Shown piece by piece: positions 10,241 to 24,841 of a stretch of DNA of 64,000 nt (position 1 is its first letter; every line of letters starts with the position of its first letter). A program made the position numbers and the translations under genes. The notes under the pieces were generated by a model. That model was given only the letters and a program-made list of their open reading frames with translations. It searched no databases and was not told the origin of the DNA. Source of the stretch: Pseudomonas sp. B21-015 (lineage in GTDB: Bacteria; Pseudomonadota; Gammaproteobacteria; Pseudomonadales; Pseudomonadaceae); assembly GCF_024749285.1 (NCBI RefSeq), contig NZ_CP087196.1:1178001-1242000 (forward strand), in the 5' to 3' direction.

Positions 10241-10586
10241 TTCTCTGCTTCAATCATTGGCAACGATGTGCGTAATGGCAATTTCCCTCCCTGCTGAATC
10301 AATGGCAGAAGCGCTTTTGTAATACCGAAAAAATCTTACTCTTAACAAACCACTTTAACTTCTGAACGCAGCCTTCTGTGCTGATTCAAGTTATTGAGCG
10401 AATTCATCCGTCAGATTCTCGTTATCTCTCCTTTTGCGCACCTAAATCTCCGTTCTGTAAGGCTTTTCCTTCTATCCGCGCCTTGACGGTGTGGTGGGCG
10501 CATTCCTATAGTGTGCGCAAGTGGCGGAAAGTGGCATGAAGTGGGTTTTTTGAGCGCAAAACGCTAATATTTGGAGAAACGCTGAC
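10241..10586 (+). promoter_or_regulatory. Promoter and leader region of the dcw cluster
   Basis: This stretch of about 345 bases between rnpB and mraZ has no gene that I can support. Its first two thirds (10241-10470) are comparatively AT-rich for the window and featureless to the eye. The last hundred bases hold a sigma-70 promoter, TTGACG (10483-10488) and TATAGT (10507-10512), with an 18-base spacer. Transcription should start near 10519, inside the MraZ boxes. This is the main entry for a run of about 16 genes. Confidence 0.8.
10521..10545 (+). promoter_or_regulatory. MraZ operator: three GTGG boxes in 10-bp phase
   Basis: GTGGC (10521), GTGGC (10531) and GTGGG (10541) recur exactly every ten bases and begin eight bases after the -10 box. 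MraZ proteins from other bacteria bind direct TGGGN-type repeats with 5-base spacers and repress their own operon. Position over the start site fits repression. This is seen in sequence; the protein-site match is inference from the family. Confidence 0.8.
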
Positions 10587-11042
10587 GTGTTTCGCGGAGC
10601 TAACGCTATCAGTCTCGATGCAAAGGGCCGTCTCGCCATGCCGAGCCGGTACCGTGACGAGCTCGTTTCGCGTAGTTCCGGTCAATTAATCGTCACCATT
10701 GATGCCGTTGATCCGTGTTTGTGTGTTTATCCCCTCGATGAGTGGGAAATTATTGAAACCAAACTGCGCGCACTGCCTTCGCTTCGCGAAGAAAACCGCC
10801 GCCTGCAACGTTTACTGATTGGTAACGCCGTCGACCTCGAGCTCGATGGCAGTGGTCGTTTTCTGGTTCCGCCGCGTCTTCGCGAATATGCCAAGTTGGA
10901 TAAGCGCGCGATGTTGGTAGGCCAACTGAACAAGTTCCAATTGTGGGACGAGGATGCCTGGAACGCGGTTTCTGCCGCTGACCTGGCTGCTATTCAACAA
11001 CCGGGCGCCATGCCTGATGAACTGCGTGATTTGATCCTGTGA
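10587..11042 (+). CDS. mraZ: Transcriptional regulator MraZ
   Basis: The 151-residue product consists of two AbrB-like SpoVT/MraZ repeats. Each carries the DxxGR signature: [19 protein letters not shown] near the N terminus and [19 protein letters not shown] near residues 87-105. MraZ forms a ring that binds the direct repeats upstream and represses the dcw operon. The start is a GTG at 10587, with TTGGAG eleven to sixteen bases upstream; the family N terminus MFRG fits only this start. The stop overlaps rsmH (GTGA). Confidence 0.95.
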   Translation: MFRGANAISLDAKGRLAMPSRYRDELVSRSSGQLIVTIDAVDPCLCVYPLDEWEIIETKLRALPSLREENRRLQRLLIGNAVDLELDGSGRFLVPPRLREYAKLDKRAMLVGQLNKFQLWDEDAWNAVSAADLAAIQQPGAMPDELRDLIL

Positions 11043-11982
11043 CTATTGATAGCGGCTTTAACCACATCACCGTACTGCTTGACGAAGCTGTCGAGGCTCT
11101 CGCCGTACGTCCTGATGGCTGCTATCTGGACGGTACGTTCGGTCGCGGTGGGCACAGCCGGTTGATCCTCAGCAAGCTCGGTCCCGATGGTCGGTTGCTC
11201 GGATTCGACAAAGATCCTCAAGCGATTGCCACCGGGCAAACGCTAGCGGCCGAAGACGGCCGCTTTGTCGTTGTGCAGCGCAGCTTTGCCGAGCTCGGTT
11301 CGGAAGTCGCCGAACGCGGTCTGGCCGGCAAGGTCAGCGGCATTCTGCTTGACCTCGGCGTGTCTTCGCCGCAGCTCGACGACCCGGAGCGCGGCTTCAG
11401 TTTCCTCAACGACGGTCCGTTGGACATGCGCATGGACCCGTCACGCGGGATCAGCGCCGCCGAGTTCGTCAATACCGCGCCGGTGGAAGAAATCGCCCGG
11501 GTATTCAAGGAATACGGCGAAGAGCGTTTCTCCGGCCGCATGGCGCGTGCCGTGGCCGAGCGTCGCGACATCAAGCCGTTCGAGCGCACCGCCGACCTGG
11601 CTGAAGTTTTGAAAGTCGCCAACCCTGCCTGGGAAAAGGGCAAGAACCCGGCCACCCGTGCGTTCCAGGGGCTGCGTATTCACGTCAACAACGAACTGGG
11701 CGATCTGGAAACCGGCCTCGAAGCCGCGCTGGAGTGCCTGGAGGTGGGCGGCCGTCTGGTTGTCATCAGCTTCCACTCGCTGGAAGACCGCATCGTCAAA
11801 CTGTTCATGCGCAAACTGGTGAAAGGCGAAGCCGACAACCTGCCGCGCAACCTGCCGGTCCGTCACGTCGCTTTCGAACCGATCATCAAAATTCATGGCA
11901 AAGCGCAGTCCGCCTCCGAGGCCGAACTCAAAGCCAACCCACGTTCCCGTAGCGCCGTCATGCGCGTCGCGGAGAAACTGCG

Positions 11983-11986
<4 letters not shown>
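11039..11986 (+). CDS. rsmH: 16S rRNA (cytosine(1402)-N4)-methyltransferase
   Basis: The 315-residue enzyme methylates N4 of C1402, the same nucleotide whose ribose is modified by RsmI encoded 2 kb upstream. The SAM-binding signature [16 protein letters not shown] is near residues 29-44. [20 protein letters not shown] and the C-terminal [13 protein letters not shown] are also family motifs. GTG start within the mraZ stop (GTGA). It is the second gene of the dcw run and overlaps ftsL by four bases (GTGA). Confidence 0.96.
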
Positions 11987-14014
<2,028 letters not shown>

Positions 14015-14015
<1 letters not shown>

Positions 14016-15478
14016 TGTCGCTGAGCCTGAACAAGATTTTTGCCCATGCCGGCCATGATCTATTGATCCGCGAATTGGCGCTGGACAGCCGCAACGTGCG
14101 GGCAGGCGATTTGTTCCTTGCGGTCCCTGGCGGCAAGTTTGACGGGCGTACGCACATTGCCGACGCCTTGCAGCGTGGCGCTGCCGCCGTGGCTTATGAA
14201 GTCGAAGGCGCGACCGTGCTGCCGATTACCGACGTGCCGTTGATTCCGGTCAAAGGCCTGGCGGCGCAACTGTCGGACATCGCCGGGCGCTTTTATGGCG
14301 ACCCGAGCCGTCATTTGAACCTGATCGGCGTGACCGGCACCAACGGTAAAACCAGCGTGACCCAATTGGTCGCGCAAGCGCTCGACCTGCTCGGTCAACA
14401 CTGCGGCATTGTCGGTACCCTGGGCTCCGGTTTCTACGGCGCACTGGAAAGCGGCCTGCACACCACGCCGAACCCGATTGCGATGCAAGCGACCCTCGCC
14501 GACCTGAAAAAGGCCGGCGCCAAAGCCGTGGCCATGGAAGTGTCTTCTCATGGGCTGGATCAGGGCCGCGTGACGGCGTTGGCCTTCGATGTGGCGGTAA
14601 TGACCAACCTGTCGCGCGATCATCTGGATTACCACGGCACCATGCAGGCCTATGGCGAAGCCAAGGCCAAGTTGTTTGCCTGGAATGATCTGAAGTGCCG
14701 GGTGGTCAACCTCGACGACGATTTCGGTCGGCAACTGGCTGCCGATAAAGGCGAGTCGCGGCTGATCACCTACAGCCTGGAAGATTCCAGCGCCTACCTG
14801 TATTGCCGCGAAGCGCAGTTCGACGATGAAGGCGTGCGCGCCACGTTGGTCACGCCGCAAGGCGAGCACCATTTGCGCAGCACCTTGCTCGGTCGTTTCA
14901 ACCTGAGCAACGTGTTGGCCGCAGTCGGCGCCTTGCTCGGTCTGGATTATGCGCTGGACGAAATCCTCAAAGTGCTGCCGAAGCTCGAAGGTCCGGCCGG
15001 GCGCATGCAGCGTCTGGGTGGCGGTACTCAGCCATTGGTGGTGGTCGATTACGCCCACACGCCGGATGCGCTGGAAAAAGTCTTGACGGCCCTGCGTCCT
15101 CACGCCAAAGGCCGGTTGCTGTGCCTGTTCGGTTGCGGCGGCGATCGCGATCGCGGCAAGCGTCCGTTGATGGCGGAAGTGGTCGAGCGTCTGGCCGATG
15201 GCGTACTGGTCACCGATGACAATCCGCGCGCCGAAGACCCCTCCGTGATTTTCGACGACATCCGCGCCGGTTTCACCGCTGTGGATAAAGTCACCTTCGT
15301 CGCCGGCCGTGGCCAGGCGATTGCCCAGTTGATCGCCAGCGCTTCGGCGGATGACGTGATTGTCCTGGCCGGTAAAGGTCATGAGGATTATCAGGAAATC
15401 AACGGCGAGCGCCACGCTTTCTCCGATCTGGTCGAGGCCGATCATGCCCTGACCGCGTGGGAGGTGGCCCATGCTTAA
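14015..15478 (+). CDS. murE: UDP-MurNAc-L-Ala-D-Glu:meso-DAP ligase MurE
   Basis: MurE adds the third stem residue to the peptidoglycan precursor. The 487-residue product has the Mur ligase three-domain order: an N-terminal substrate domain, a central ATPase with GVTGTNGKTSVTQL (near residues 106-119) and the C-terminal domain. The substrate-selecting motif reads DNPRAEDP, the form found in meso-diaminopimelate enzymes rather than lysine enzymes. The ATG at 14015 overlaps the ftsI stop, and the C-terminal eight bases overlap murF. Confidence 0.97.
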
Positions 15479-16838
15479 AGCCTTGAAACTGAGCGAACTG
15501 ACTGGCGCGCTGAATGCCCGCCTGATCTCCAGCGACGCCAGCTTCGACGGCGTCAGCATCGACAGCCGCGCGATCAAGCCGGGACAACTGTTTGTTGCTC
15601 TGGCCGGGCCGCGTTTCGATGGTCATGACTACTTGAATGACGTCGCCGCCAAAGGCGCCGTGGGTGCCTTGGTCGAGCGCGAAGTTGCCGACAGCGCGCT
15701 GCCGCAACTGCTGGTCAAGGACACCCGCCAGGCCCTCGGCCAATTGGGCGCGATCAACCGTGCTGCGTTCACTCAACCGGTCGCGGCCATTACCGGTTCC
15801 AGCGGCAAGACCACGGTCAAGGAAATGCTGGCGAGCATCCTGCGCACGCGCGGTCCGGTGCTGGCGACCCGTGGCAACCTGAACAATGACCTCGGCGCTC
15901 CGCTGACCTTGCTCGAACTGGCGCCGGAGCACACCGCGGCAGTGATCGAACTCGGCGCTTCGCGCATCGGTGAAATCGCTTACACCGTCGCCATGACCAA
16001 GCCCCACGTGGCCATCATCAACAACGCCGGGACCGCCCATGTTGGCGAGTTCGGCGGGCCGGAAAAAATCGTTGAAGCCAAGGGCGAGATTCTCGAAGGG
16101 CTGGATGCCGATGGCGTCGCCGTGCTGAATCTCGACGACAAGGCCTTCGATATCTGGAAGACCCGTGCCGCCGGTCGCAAAGTGCTGACCTTTGCCTTGA
16201 GCAACGTCAACGCCGACTTCCATGCCAGCGATCTGGACCGCGACGCCCGCGGTTGCCCGGCGTTCAACCTGCACAGCCCTGAAGGTGTGGAACGGGTTCA
16301 ACTGAACCTGCTCGGCACCCACAACGTCGCCAATGCCATGGCCGCCGCTGCCGCCGCCCATGCCTTGGGCGTATCGCTGTTCGGCATCGCCACCGGCCTT
16401 GGCGCGGTGCAACCGGTCAAGGGGCGCACTGTCGCGCAACTGGCGACCAACGGCATGCGTGTTATCGACGATACGTACAACGCAAACCCCACCTCAATGT
16501 GTGCCGCCGTTGATATACTCGCCGGCTTTTCCGGTCGCACCGTTTTGGTGCTTGGAGATATCGGCGAGTTGGGCGCGTGGGCGGAGCAGGGTCACCACGA
16601 TGTGGGCGAGTACGCCCGCGGCAAGGTTTGCGCGCTTTACGCCGTCGGGCCAATGATGGCTCACGCCGTGAACGCTTTCGGCGAGCAGGCCTTTCACTTC
16701 AGCACACAGGCTGAACTGATCAAGGCCCTGGAAGCCGAGCAGGACACAAACACCACCTTTTTGATCAAGGGCTCGCGCAGCGCGGCGATGGAAAACATCG
16801 TTGCCGCTTTGTGCGGGACCAGTCTGGAGAAACATTAA
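15471..16838 (+). CDS. murF: UDP-MurNAc-tripeptide:D-Ala-D-Ala ligase MurF
   Basis: The 455-residue enzyme completes the pentapeptide precursor. The ATP-binding loop is [14 protein letters not shown] (near residues 107-120), followed by [15 protein letters not shown] and later [18 protein letters not shown], both MurF signatures. The start overlaps murE by eight bases and the stop overlaps the mraY start (TAATG). Length and domain order are as in the family. Confidence 0.97.
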   Translation: MLKALKLSELTGALNARLISSDASFDGVSIDSRAIKPGQLFVALAGPRFDGHDYLNDVAAKGAVGALVEREVADSALPQLLVKDTRQALGQLGAINRAAFTQPVAAITGSSGKTTVKEMLASILRTRGPVLATRGNLNNDLGAPLTLLELAPEHTAAVIELGASRIGEIAYTVAMTKPHVAIINNAGTAHVGEFGGPEKIVEAKGEILEGLDADGVAVLNLDDKAFDIWKTRAAGRKVLTFALSNVNADFHASDLDRDARGCPAFNLHSPEGVERVQLNLLGTHNVANAMAAAAAAHALGVSLFGIATGLGAVQPVKGRTVAQLATNGMRVIDDTYNANPTSMCAAVDILAGFSGRTVLVLGDIGELGAWAEQGHHDVGEYARGKVCALYAVGPMMAHAVNAFGEQAFHFSTQAELIKALEAEQDTNTTFLIKGSRSAAMENIVAALCGTSLEKH

Positions 16839-17920
16839 TGCTGCTGCTGCTAGCGGAGTATCTGCAACAGTTCTACAAAGGCTTCGCGGTCTTTCAGTAC
16901 CTGACCCTGCGCGGGATCCTCGGTGTGCTGACCGCGCTGGTCTTGTCGCTGTGCTATGGCCCGTGGATGATCCGCACTCTGCAGAACCGTCAGATCGGTC
17001 AATCCGTTCGCAACGATGGCCCGCAATCGCACCTGTCGAAGTCGGGCACCCCGACCATGGGCGGCGCGTTGATTCTTTCCTCCATTGGCGTCAGCACCTT
17101 GCTCTGGGCCGACCTGGCCAATCGTTACGTTTGGGTCGTGTTGTTGGTGACTCTGCTGTTCGGCGCCATCGGCTGGGTTGACGATTACCGCAAAGTCATC
17201 GAGAAAAACTCCCGTGGCCTGCCGAGCCGCTGGAAGTATTTCTGGCAGTCGGTGTTCGGCCTGGGCGCGGCGATCTTCCTTTACATGACTGCCGCGACGC
17301 CGGTGGAAACCACCCTGATCCTGCCGATGCTCAAGGACTACAGCATTCCGCTGGGCGCAGGCTTCATCGTCCTGACCTATTTCGTGATTGTCGGTTCGAG
17401 CAACGCGGTCAACCTGACCGACGGCCTCGACGGTCTGGCGATCATGCCCACCGTGATGGTTGGCGGTGGCCTGGGGATCTTCTGCTACCTGTCGGGTAAC
17501 GTGAAGTTCGCCGAATACTTGCTGATTCCTTACGTACCGGGCGCGGGTGAGCTGATTGTGTTCTGCGGTGCGTTGATCGGTGCGGGCCTGGGGTTCCTCT
17601 GGTTCAACACCTATCCGGCACAAGTCTTCATGGGCGACGTCGGCGCGCTGGCGCTGGGCGCGGCCCTTGGCACCATCGCGGTGATCGTCCGTCAGGAAAT
17701 CGTCCTGTTCATCATGGGCGGTGTGTTCGTGATGGAAACCCTGTCAGTCGTCATTCAGGTTGCCTCCTTTAAGCTGACCGGTCGCCGTGTGTTCCGCATG
17801 GCGCCGATTCACCACCACTTTGAACTCAAGGGCTGGCCCGAGCCGCGTGTGATCGTCCGTTTCTGGATCATCACCGTGATTCTCGTGTTGATCGGCCTTG
17901 CCACCCTGAAGCTGAGGTAG
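16838..17920 (+). CDS. mraY: Phospho-N-acetylmuramoyl-pentapeptide transferase MraY
   Basis: MraY transfers phospho-MurNAc-pentapeptide to undecaprenyl phosphate, making lipid I at the inner membrane. The 360-residue protein has about ten hydrophobic helices. Catalytic-site motifs include [17 protein letters not shown] (near residues 107-123), [10 protein letters not shown] (near 195) and the loop [12 protein letters not shown] near the C terminus. I chose the ATG at 16838, which overlaps the murF stop. An in-frame extension begins nine codons earlier inside murF and is not needed. Confidence 0.97.
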   Translation: MLLLLAEYLQQFYKGFAVFQYLTLRGILGVLTALVLSLCYGPWMIRTLQNRQIGQSVRNDGPQSHLSKSGTPTMGGALILSSIGVSTLLWADLANRYVWVVLLVTLLFGAIGWVDDYRKVIEKNSRGLPSRWKYFWQSVFGLGAAIFLYMTAATPVETTLILPMLKDYSIPLGAGFIVLTYFVIVGSSNAVNLTDGLDGLAIMPTVMVGGGLGIFCYLSGNVKFAEYLLIPYVPGAGELIVFCGALIGAGLGFLWFNTYPAQVFMGDVGALALGAALGTIAVIVRQEIVLFIMGGVFVMETLSVVIQVASFKLTGRRVFRMAPIHHHFELKGWPEPRVIVRFWIITVILVLIGLATLKLR

Positions 17921-17925
17921 AACGA

Positions 17926-19272
17926 GTGTCTCTGATCGCTTCTGACCACTTCCGCATCGTTGTCGGCCTCGGCAAGAGCGGCATGTCCCTGGTTCGCTTC
18001 CTGGCGAACCGGGGCGTGTCGTTTGCTGTCGCCGATACGCGGGAAAATCCACCGGAACTGGCCACGCTCAAGCGTGACTATCCGCACGTGGAAGTGCGTT
18101 GTGGCGAGCTGGACGTCGAATTCCTGTGCCGTGCCGACGAGCTCTACGTGAGCCCCGGCCTGGCGTTGGCGACCCCGGCCCTGCAGGCTGCCGCCGCCCG
18201 TGGCGTGAAATTGTCCGGCGACATCGAGCTGTTCGCGCGCAACGCGAAAGCGCCGATTGTCGCCATCAGCGGCTCCAATGCGAAAAGCACTGTTACCACC
18301 CTGGTCGGCGAGATGGCCGCTGCGGCCGGCAAGCGTGTCGCTGTCGGCGGTAATCTCGGTACGCCAGCGCTGGATTTGCTCAGCGATGACGTCGAGTTGT
18401 ACGTGATGGAACTGTCGAGCTTCCAGCTCGAAACCACCGATCAACTCAACGCCGAAGTGGCGACCGTGCTCAACATCAGCGAAGACCACATGGACCGCTA
18501 CAGCGGTCTGCCGGCCTATCACCTGGCCAAGCACCGGATCTTCCGGGGCGCCAGGCAGTTTGTGGTCAACCGTCAAGACGCCCTGAGCCGTCCGCTGATG
18601 GGTGAAGGCCAACCGTGCTGGACCTTCGGTCTGAACAAGCCCGATTTCAAAGCCTTTGGTATCCGGGAAGAGGGCGGCGAGAAATACCTGGCCTTCGAAT
18701 TCCAGAACCTGATGCCGGTGCGCGAGTTGAAAGTTCGTGGCGCGCATAACCAGTCCAACGCGCTGGCGGCATTGGCGCTCGGCCACGCCGTCGGCCTGCC
18801 GTTCGACGCCATGCTTTCGGCCCTGCGCAATTTCGCCGGGCTCGAGCATCGCTGCCAATGGGTGCGTGACCTGGACGGCGTAGGCTATTACAACGATTCC
18901 AAAGCCACCAACGTCGGCGCCGCTCTAGCCGCTATCGAAGGCCTGGGCGCGGACATTGGCGGCAAGCTCGTACTGATCGCCGGTGGCGATGGCAAGGGTG
19001 CAGAGTTCAAGGATATGCGTGACCCGGTGGCGGCCAACTGCCGCGCCGTCATTTTGATGGGGCGTGATTCCGACAAGATCGGTGAGGCCATTGGCGATGC
19101 CGTACCACTGATTCGCGTGGGTTCGCTGGTTGAAGCCGTCGAGCAATGCCGCGCCGTCGCAGAAAAGGGCGACGCGGTGCTGCTGTCGCCGGCCTGCGCC
19201 AGTTTCGACATGTTCAAGAACTACGAAGACCGTGGTCACCAGTTCGTCCGCGCCGTGGAGGATCTGGCATGA
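17926..19272 (+). CDS. murD: UDP-MurNAc-L-alanine:D-glutamate ligase MurD
   Basis: The 448-residue enzyme adds D-glutamate to UDP-MurNAc-L-Ala. An N-terminal Rossmann-like domain (FRIVVGLGKSGMSLVRFL) precedes the ATP-loop ISGSNAKSTVTTLV near residue 113. The segments ELSSFQLETT, NISEDHMDRY and YYNDSKATN are MurD motifs. The start is a GTG five bases after the mraY stop, with GAGG in the mraY C-terminal codons as the ribosome binding site. The stop overlaps ftsW (ATGA). Confidence 0.96.
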   Translation: MSLIASDHFRIVVGLGKSGMSLVRFLANRGVSFAVADTRENPPELATLKRDYPHVEVRCGELDVEFLCRADELYVSPGLALATPALQAAAARGVKLSGDIELFARNAKAPIVAISGSNAKSTVTTLVGEMAAAAGKRVAVGGNLGTPALDLLSDDVELYVMELSSFQLETTDQLNAEVATVLNISEDHMDRYSGLPAYHLAKHRIFRGARQFVVNRQDALSRPLMGEGQPCWTFGLNKPDFKAFGIREEGGEKYLAFEFQNLMPVRELKVRGAHNQSNALAALALGHAVGLPFDAMLSALRNFAGLEHRCQWVRDLDGVGYYNDSKATNVGAALAAIEGLGADIGGKLVLIAGGDGKGAEFKDMRDPVAANCRAVILMGRDSDKIGEAIGDAVPLIRVGSLVEAVEQCRAVAEKGDAVLLSPACASFDMFKNYEDRGHQFVRAVEDLA

Positions 19273-20486
19273 GCTTGAGAAACATCATCAAGCCGTACCC
19301 GTCGCCGATCATCACCGGGCGCGGTATCGACCTCGACTTCCCGATGCTCGCCGGCTGCCTGGCATTGATCGGCCTCGGGCTGGTCATGATTGCATCGGCC
19401 TCGACCGAAGTGGCGGCGGTGCAGTCGGGCAGTGCCCTGTATTACATGATTCGCCACCTTATCTACATTGTGCTGGGCCTGGGTGCCTGCATCGTCACGA
19501 TGATGATTCCGATCGCCACCTGGCAGCGCCTGGGCTGGCTGATGCTGATTGGTGCGTTCGGTTTGCTGGTGATGGTGATCATCCCGGGGATCGGCCGTGA
19601 AGTGAACGGTTCGATGCGCTGGATCGGCTTCAGTTTCTTCAACGTTCAGCCTTCCGAGATCGCCAAGGTGTTCGTGGTGATCTACCTCGCCGGTTATTTG
19701 GTGCGTCGCCAGAAAGAAGTGCGTGAAAGCTGGATGGGCTTCTTCAAGCCGTTCATCGTTCTGCTGCCGATGGCGGGGCTGTTGCTGATGGAGCCGGACT
19801 TCGGTGCCACCGTCGTGATGATGGGGGCCGCAGCGGCGATGCTGTTCCTCGGCGGGGTCGGGCTGTTCCGTTTTTCCTTGATGGTTGTCCTGGCGGTCGC
19901 GGCGGTGGTGCTGTTGATTCAAGTGCAGCCGTATCGAATGGCGCGCCTGACCAACTTTGCGGATCCGTGGGCCGACCAGTTCGGTGCTGGCTATCAGTTG
20001 TCTCAGGCGTTGATCGCGTTTGGTCGCGGCGAATGGCTGGGCGTTGGCCTGGGCAACAGCGTGCAGAAACAGTTCTACCTGCCGGAAGCCCACACCGACT
20101 TCGTGTTCTCGGTCCTGGCCGAAGAGCTGGGTGCCGTGGGTTCTTTGTGCACGGTAGCGTTGTTCGTCTTTGTTTGTATTCGTGGCATGTACATCGGTTA
20201 TTGGGCAGAGAAGGCCAAGCAATTCTTCGCCGCCTACATCGCGTACGGCCTGTCGTTCCTGTGGATCGGCCAGTTCCTGATCAACATCGGGGTGAACGTC
20301 GGCCTGTTGCCAACCAAAGGTCTGACCCTGCCGTTCCTCAGTTATGGCGGCAGTTCGTTGGTGATCTGCGGTGCGTGTCTCGGCTTGTTATTGCGCATCG
20401 AGTGGGAGAGTCGAACCCACCTGGGCAGCGAAGAGATGGAATTCCATGAGAGCGACTTCGCCGAGGAGCCGAGCCATGGGCGCTAA
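19269..20486 (+). CDS. ftsW: Septal peptidoglycan glycosyltransferase FtsW
   Basis: FtsW polymerises lipid II at the division site with FtsI. The 405-residue SEDS protein has about ten transmembrane helices. Signature segments are GREVNGSMRWIGF, FNVQPSEIAKVFVVIY and, near the end, PTKGLTLPFLSYGGSSL. The ATG at 19269 overlaps the murD stop (ATGA). The frame is open further upstream, but that part is murD read out of phase. It overlaps murG by 11 bases. Confidence 0.96.
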   Translation: MSLRNIIKPYPSPIITGRGIDLDFPMLAGCLALIGLGLVMIASASTEVAAVQSGSALYYMIRHLIYIVLGLGACIVTMMIPIATWQRLGWLMLIGAFGLLVMVIIPGIGREVNGSMRWIGFSFFNVQPSEIAKVFVVIYLAGYLVRRQKEVRESWMGFFKPFIVLLPMAGLLLMEPDFGATVVMMGAAAAMLFLGGVGLFRFSLMVVLAVAAVVLLIQVQPYRMARLTNFADPWADQFGAGYQLSQALIAFGRGEWLGVGLGNSVQKQFYLPEAHTDFVFSVLAEELGAVGSLCTVALFVFVCIRGMYIGYWAEKAKQFFAAYIAYGLSFLWIGQFLINIGVNVGLLPTKGLTLPFLSYGGSSLVICGACLGLLLRIEWESRTHLGSEEMEFHESDFAEEPSHGR

Positions 20487-21538
20487 TGTATTGATCATGG
20501 CCGGCGGTACCGGAGGGCACGTGTTCCCGGCACTGGCCTGTGCTCGCGAATTCCAGGCCCGTGGTTATACCGTGCACTGGCTCGGCACGCCCCGCGGGAT
20601 CGAAAACGATCTGGTGCCGGCGGCCGGTCTTGAGCTGCATCGGATCAACGCCAGCGGTTTGCGCGGCAAGGGCAAATTGTCCCTGCTCAAGGCGCCGTTC
20701 ATGTTGTTCAAGTCGATCTGGCAGGCCCGGGCGATCATTCGCCAGCTACGGCCGGTCTGTGTGGTCGGCTTTGGTGGTTATGTGACCGGCCCCGGTGGCG
20801 TTGCAGCCAGACTGGCCGGCGTGCCGGTCATCGTTCACGAGCAGAACGCCGTGGCCGGTACCGCCAATCGGTTGCTGGTGCCGTTGGCCGCCCGAGTCTG
20901 TGAAGCGTTCCCCGACACCTTTACCCTGTCGGACAGCCGTCGGACCACCGGTAACCCGGTGCGCACCGAGCTGTTCCTCGAAACACCGCGACCTGCCCTG
21001 GCCGGTCGCAAGGCGCGTTTGCTGATCCTGGGTGGAAGCCTGGGCGCAGAGCCGTTGAACAAGTTGCTGCCTGAAGCCTTGTCGCAAGTCGCCCCCGACC
21101 TGCGCCCGGACGTGTTTCATCAGGCCGGCAAAAACCACGATGAAGTGACTGCAGAGCGCTATCGCGCGGCTGGCGTCGAGGCGCAAGTGCAGCCTTTCAT
21201 CAAAGACATGGCCCACGCCTATGGCTGGGCCGACCTGGTGGTGTGCCGCGCAGGCGCGCTGACCATCAGTGAACTGGCGGCCGCCGGTCTGCCCTCGATG
21301 CTGGTGCCTTTGCCCCACGCGATCGACGATCACCAGACCCGCAACGCCGATTATTTGGCCCGTGAAGGCGCTGCCTTCCTGATGCCGCAAAGAACGACTG
21401 GCGCAGCGGACCTTGCCGCTCGCCTGACAGAGGTCTTGATGCAACCGCAACGACTCAACGACATGGCCACCGCGGCACGCCGCCTGGCCAAACCCGATGC
21501 CACCCGTAACGTGGTCGATACCTGCCTGGAGGTGGCCC

Positions 21539-21546
<8 letters not shown>
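20476..21546 (+). CDS. murG: UDP-GlcNAc:lipid I N-acetylglucosamine transferase MurG
   Basis: MurG converts lipid I to lipid II on the inner face of the cytoplasmic membrane. The 356-residue GT-B enzyme begins [20 protein letters not shown], carrying the first glycine-rich loop. [13 protein letters not shown] and [16 protein letters not shown] form the membrane-associated region. [13 protein letters not shown] and [18 protein letters not shown] form the nucleotide-binding half. The ATG at 20476 lies 11 bases inside ftsW after GAGGAGCCGAGCC, which contains the ribosome binding site. It overlaps murC by eight bases. Confidence 0.97.
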
Positions 21547-23952
<2,406 letters not shown>

Positions 23953-23956
23953 GACC

Positions 23957-24826
23957 ATGCAAGGCGCACAGCTGAGACATCAGCCCTCCGCACCGCCCGG
24001 CCGCAAGCCGGTGCCGCGGGGTGCCAGCCGAATGGTGGCCAAAGAGCCGATGTCCGCGCGCCTGCCGAAAGCCAACTTTGGTTTTCTGAAAAGTCTGTTC
24101 TGGCCCGTGCTGCTGGTGGCGTTGGGGTTCGGTACTTACGAAGGCGCGCAGCGTTTGCTGCCGTACGCCGACCGGCCGATCACCAAGATCGCGGTGCAGG
24201 GCGACCTGAGTTACATCAGCCAGCAAGCGGTGCAGCAGCGGATCGCCCCCTACGTGGCGTCGAGTTTCTTCACCATTGACCTGGAGAGCATGCGTACCGA
24301 GCTTGAACAGATGCCATGGATTGCCCACGCCGAAGTGCGCAGGGTATGGCCGGATCAAGTAGTGATTCGCCTGGAAGAACAACTGCCGGTGGCCCGCTGG
24401 GGCGATGAGTCGCTGTTGAACAACCAGGGGCAGGCGTTCACCCCGCGCGAGCTGGCGAACTACGAACACTTGCCACAGTTGTTCGGCCCGCAGCGGGCCC
24501 AGCAGCAAGTGATGCAGCAATACCAGGTGCTGAGCCAGATGCTCAGGCCATTGGGTTTCTCGATTGCACGCCTGGAGTTGCGTGAACGAGGCAGCTGGTT
24601 CCTGACCACCGGTGCCGGAAGCGCGGGTCCGGGAATCGAACTGCTGCTGGGACGCGGCAACCTGGTGGAAAAGATGCGCCGCTTCATTGCCATCTATGAC
24701 AAGACGCTCAAAGAGCAGATTACGAACATTGCGCGCATCGATCTGCGCTACGCCAACGGCCTCGCCGTTGGCTGGCGGGAACCTGTAGCGCCCACGACAG
24801 CCCAACCCGCTGTCGCGAAGAATTAA
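23957..24826 (+). CDS. ftsQ: Cell division protein FtsQ
   Basis: The 289-residue bitopic protein has a basic, proline-rich cytoplasmic tail (about residues 1-45) and one transmembrane helix (about 48-66). A POTRA domain starts at [22 protein letters not shown], and a beta domain contains [32 protein letters not shown]. FtsQ recruits FtsL/FtsB to the divisome. The ATG at 23957 follows CGAGGGTAAGACC. It is followed by ftsA after 15 bases. Confidence 0.95.
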   Translation: MQGAQLRHQPSAPPGRKPVPRGASRMVAKEPMSARLPKANFGFLKSLFWPVLLVALGFGTYEGAQRLLPYADRPITKIAVQGDLSYISQQAVQQRIAPYVASSFFTIDLESMRTELEQMPWIAHAEVRRVWPDQVVIRLEEQLPVARWGDESLLNNQGQAFTPRELANYEHLPQLFGPQRAQQQVMQQYQVLSQMLRPLGFSIARLELRERGSWFLTTGAGSAGPGIELLLGRGNLVEKMRRFIAIYDKTLKEQITNIARIDLRYANGLAVGWREPVAPTTAQPAVAKN

Positions 24827-24841
24827 GAAGAGGCAGGACCC

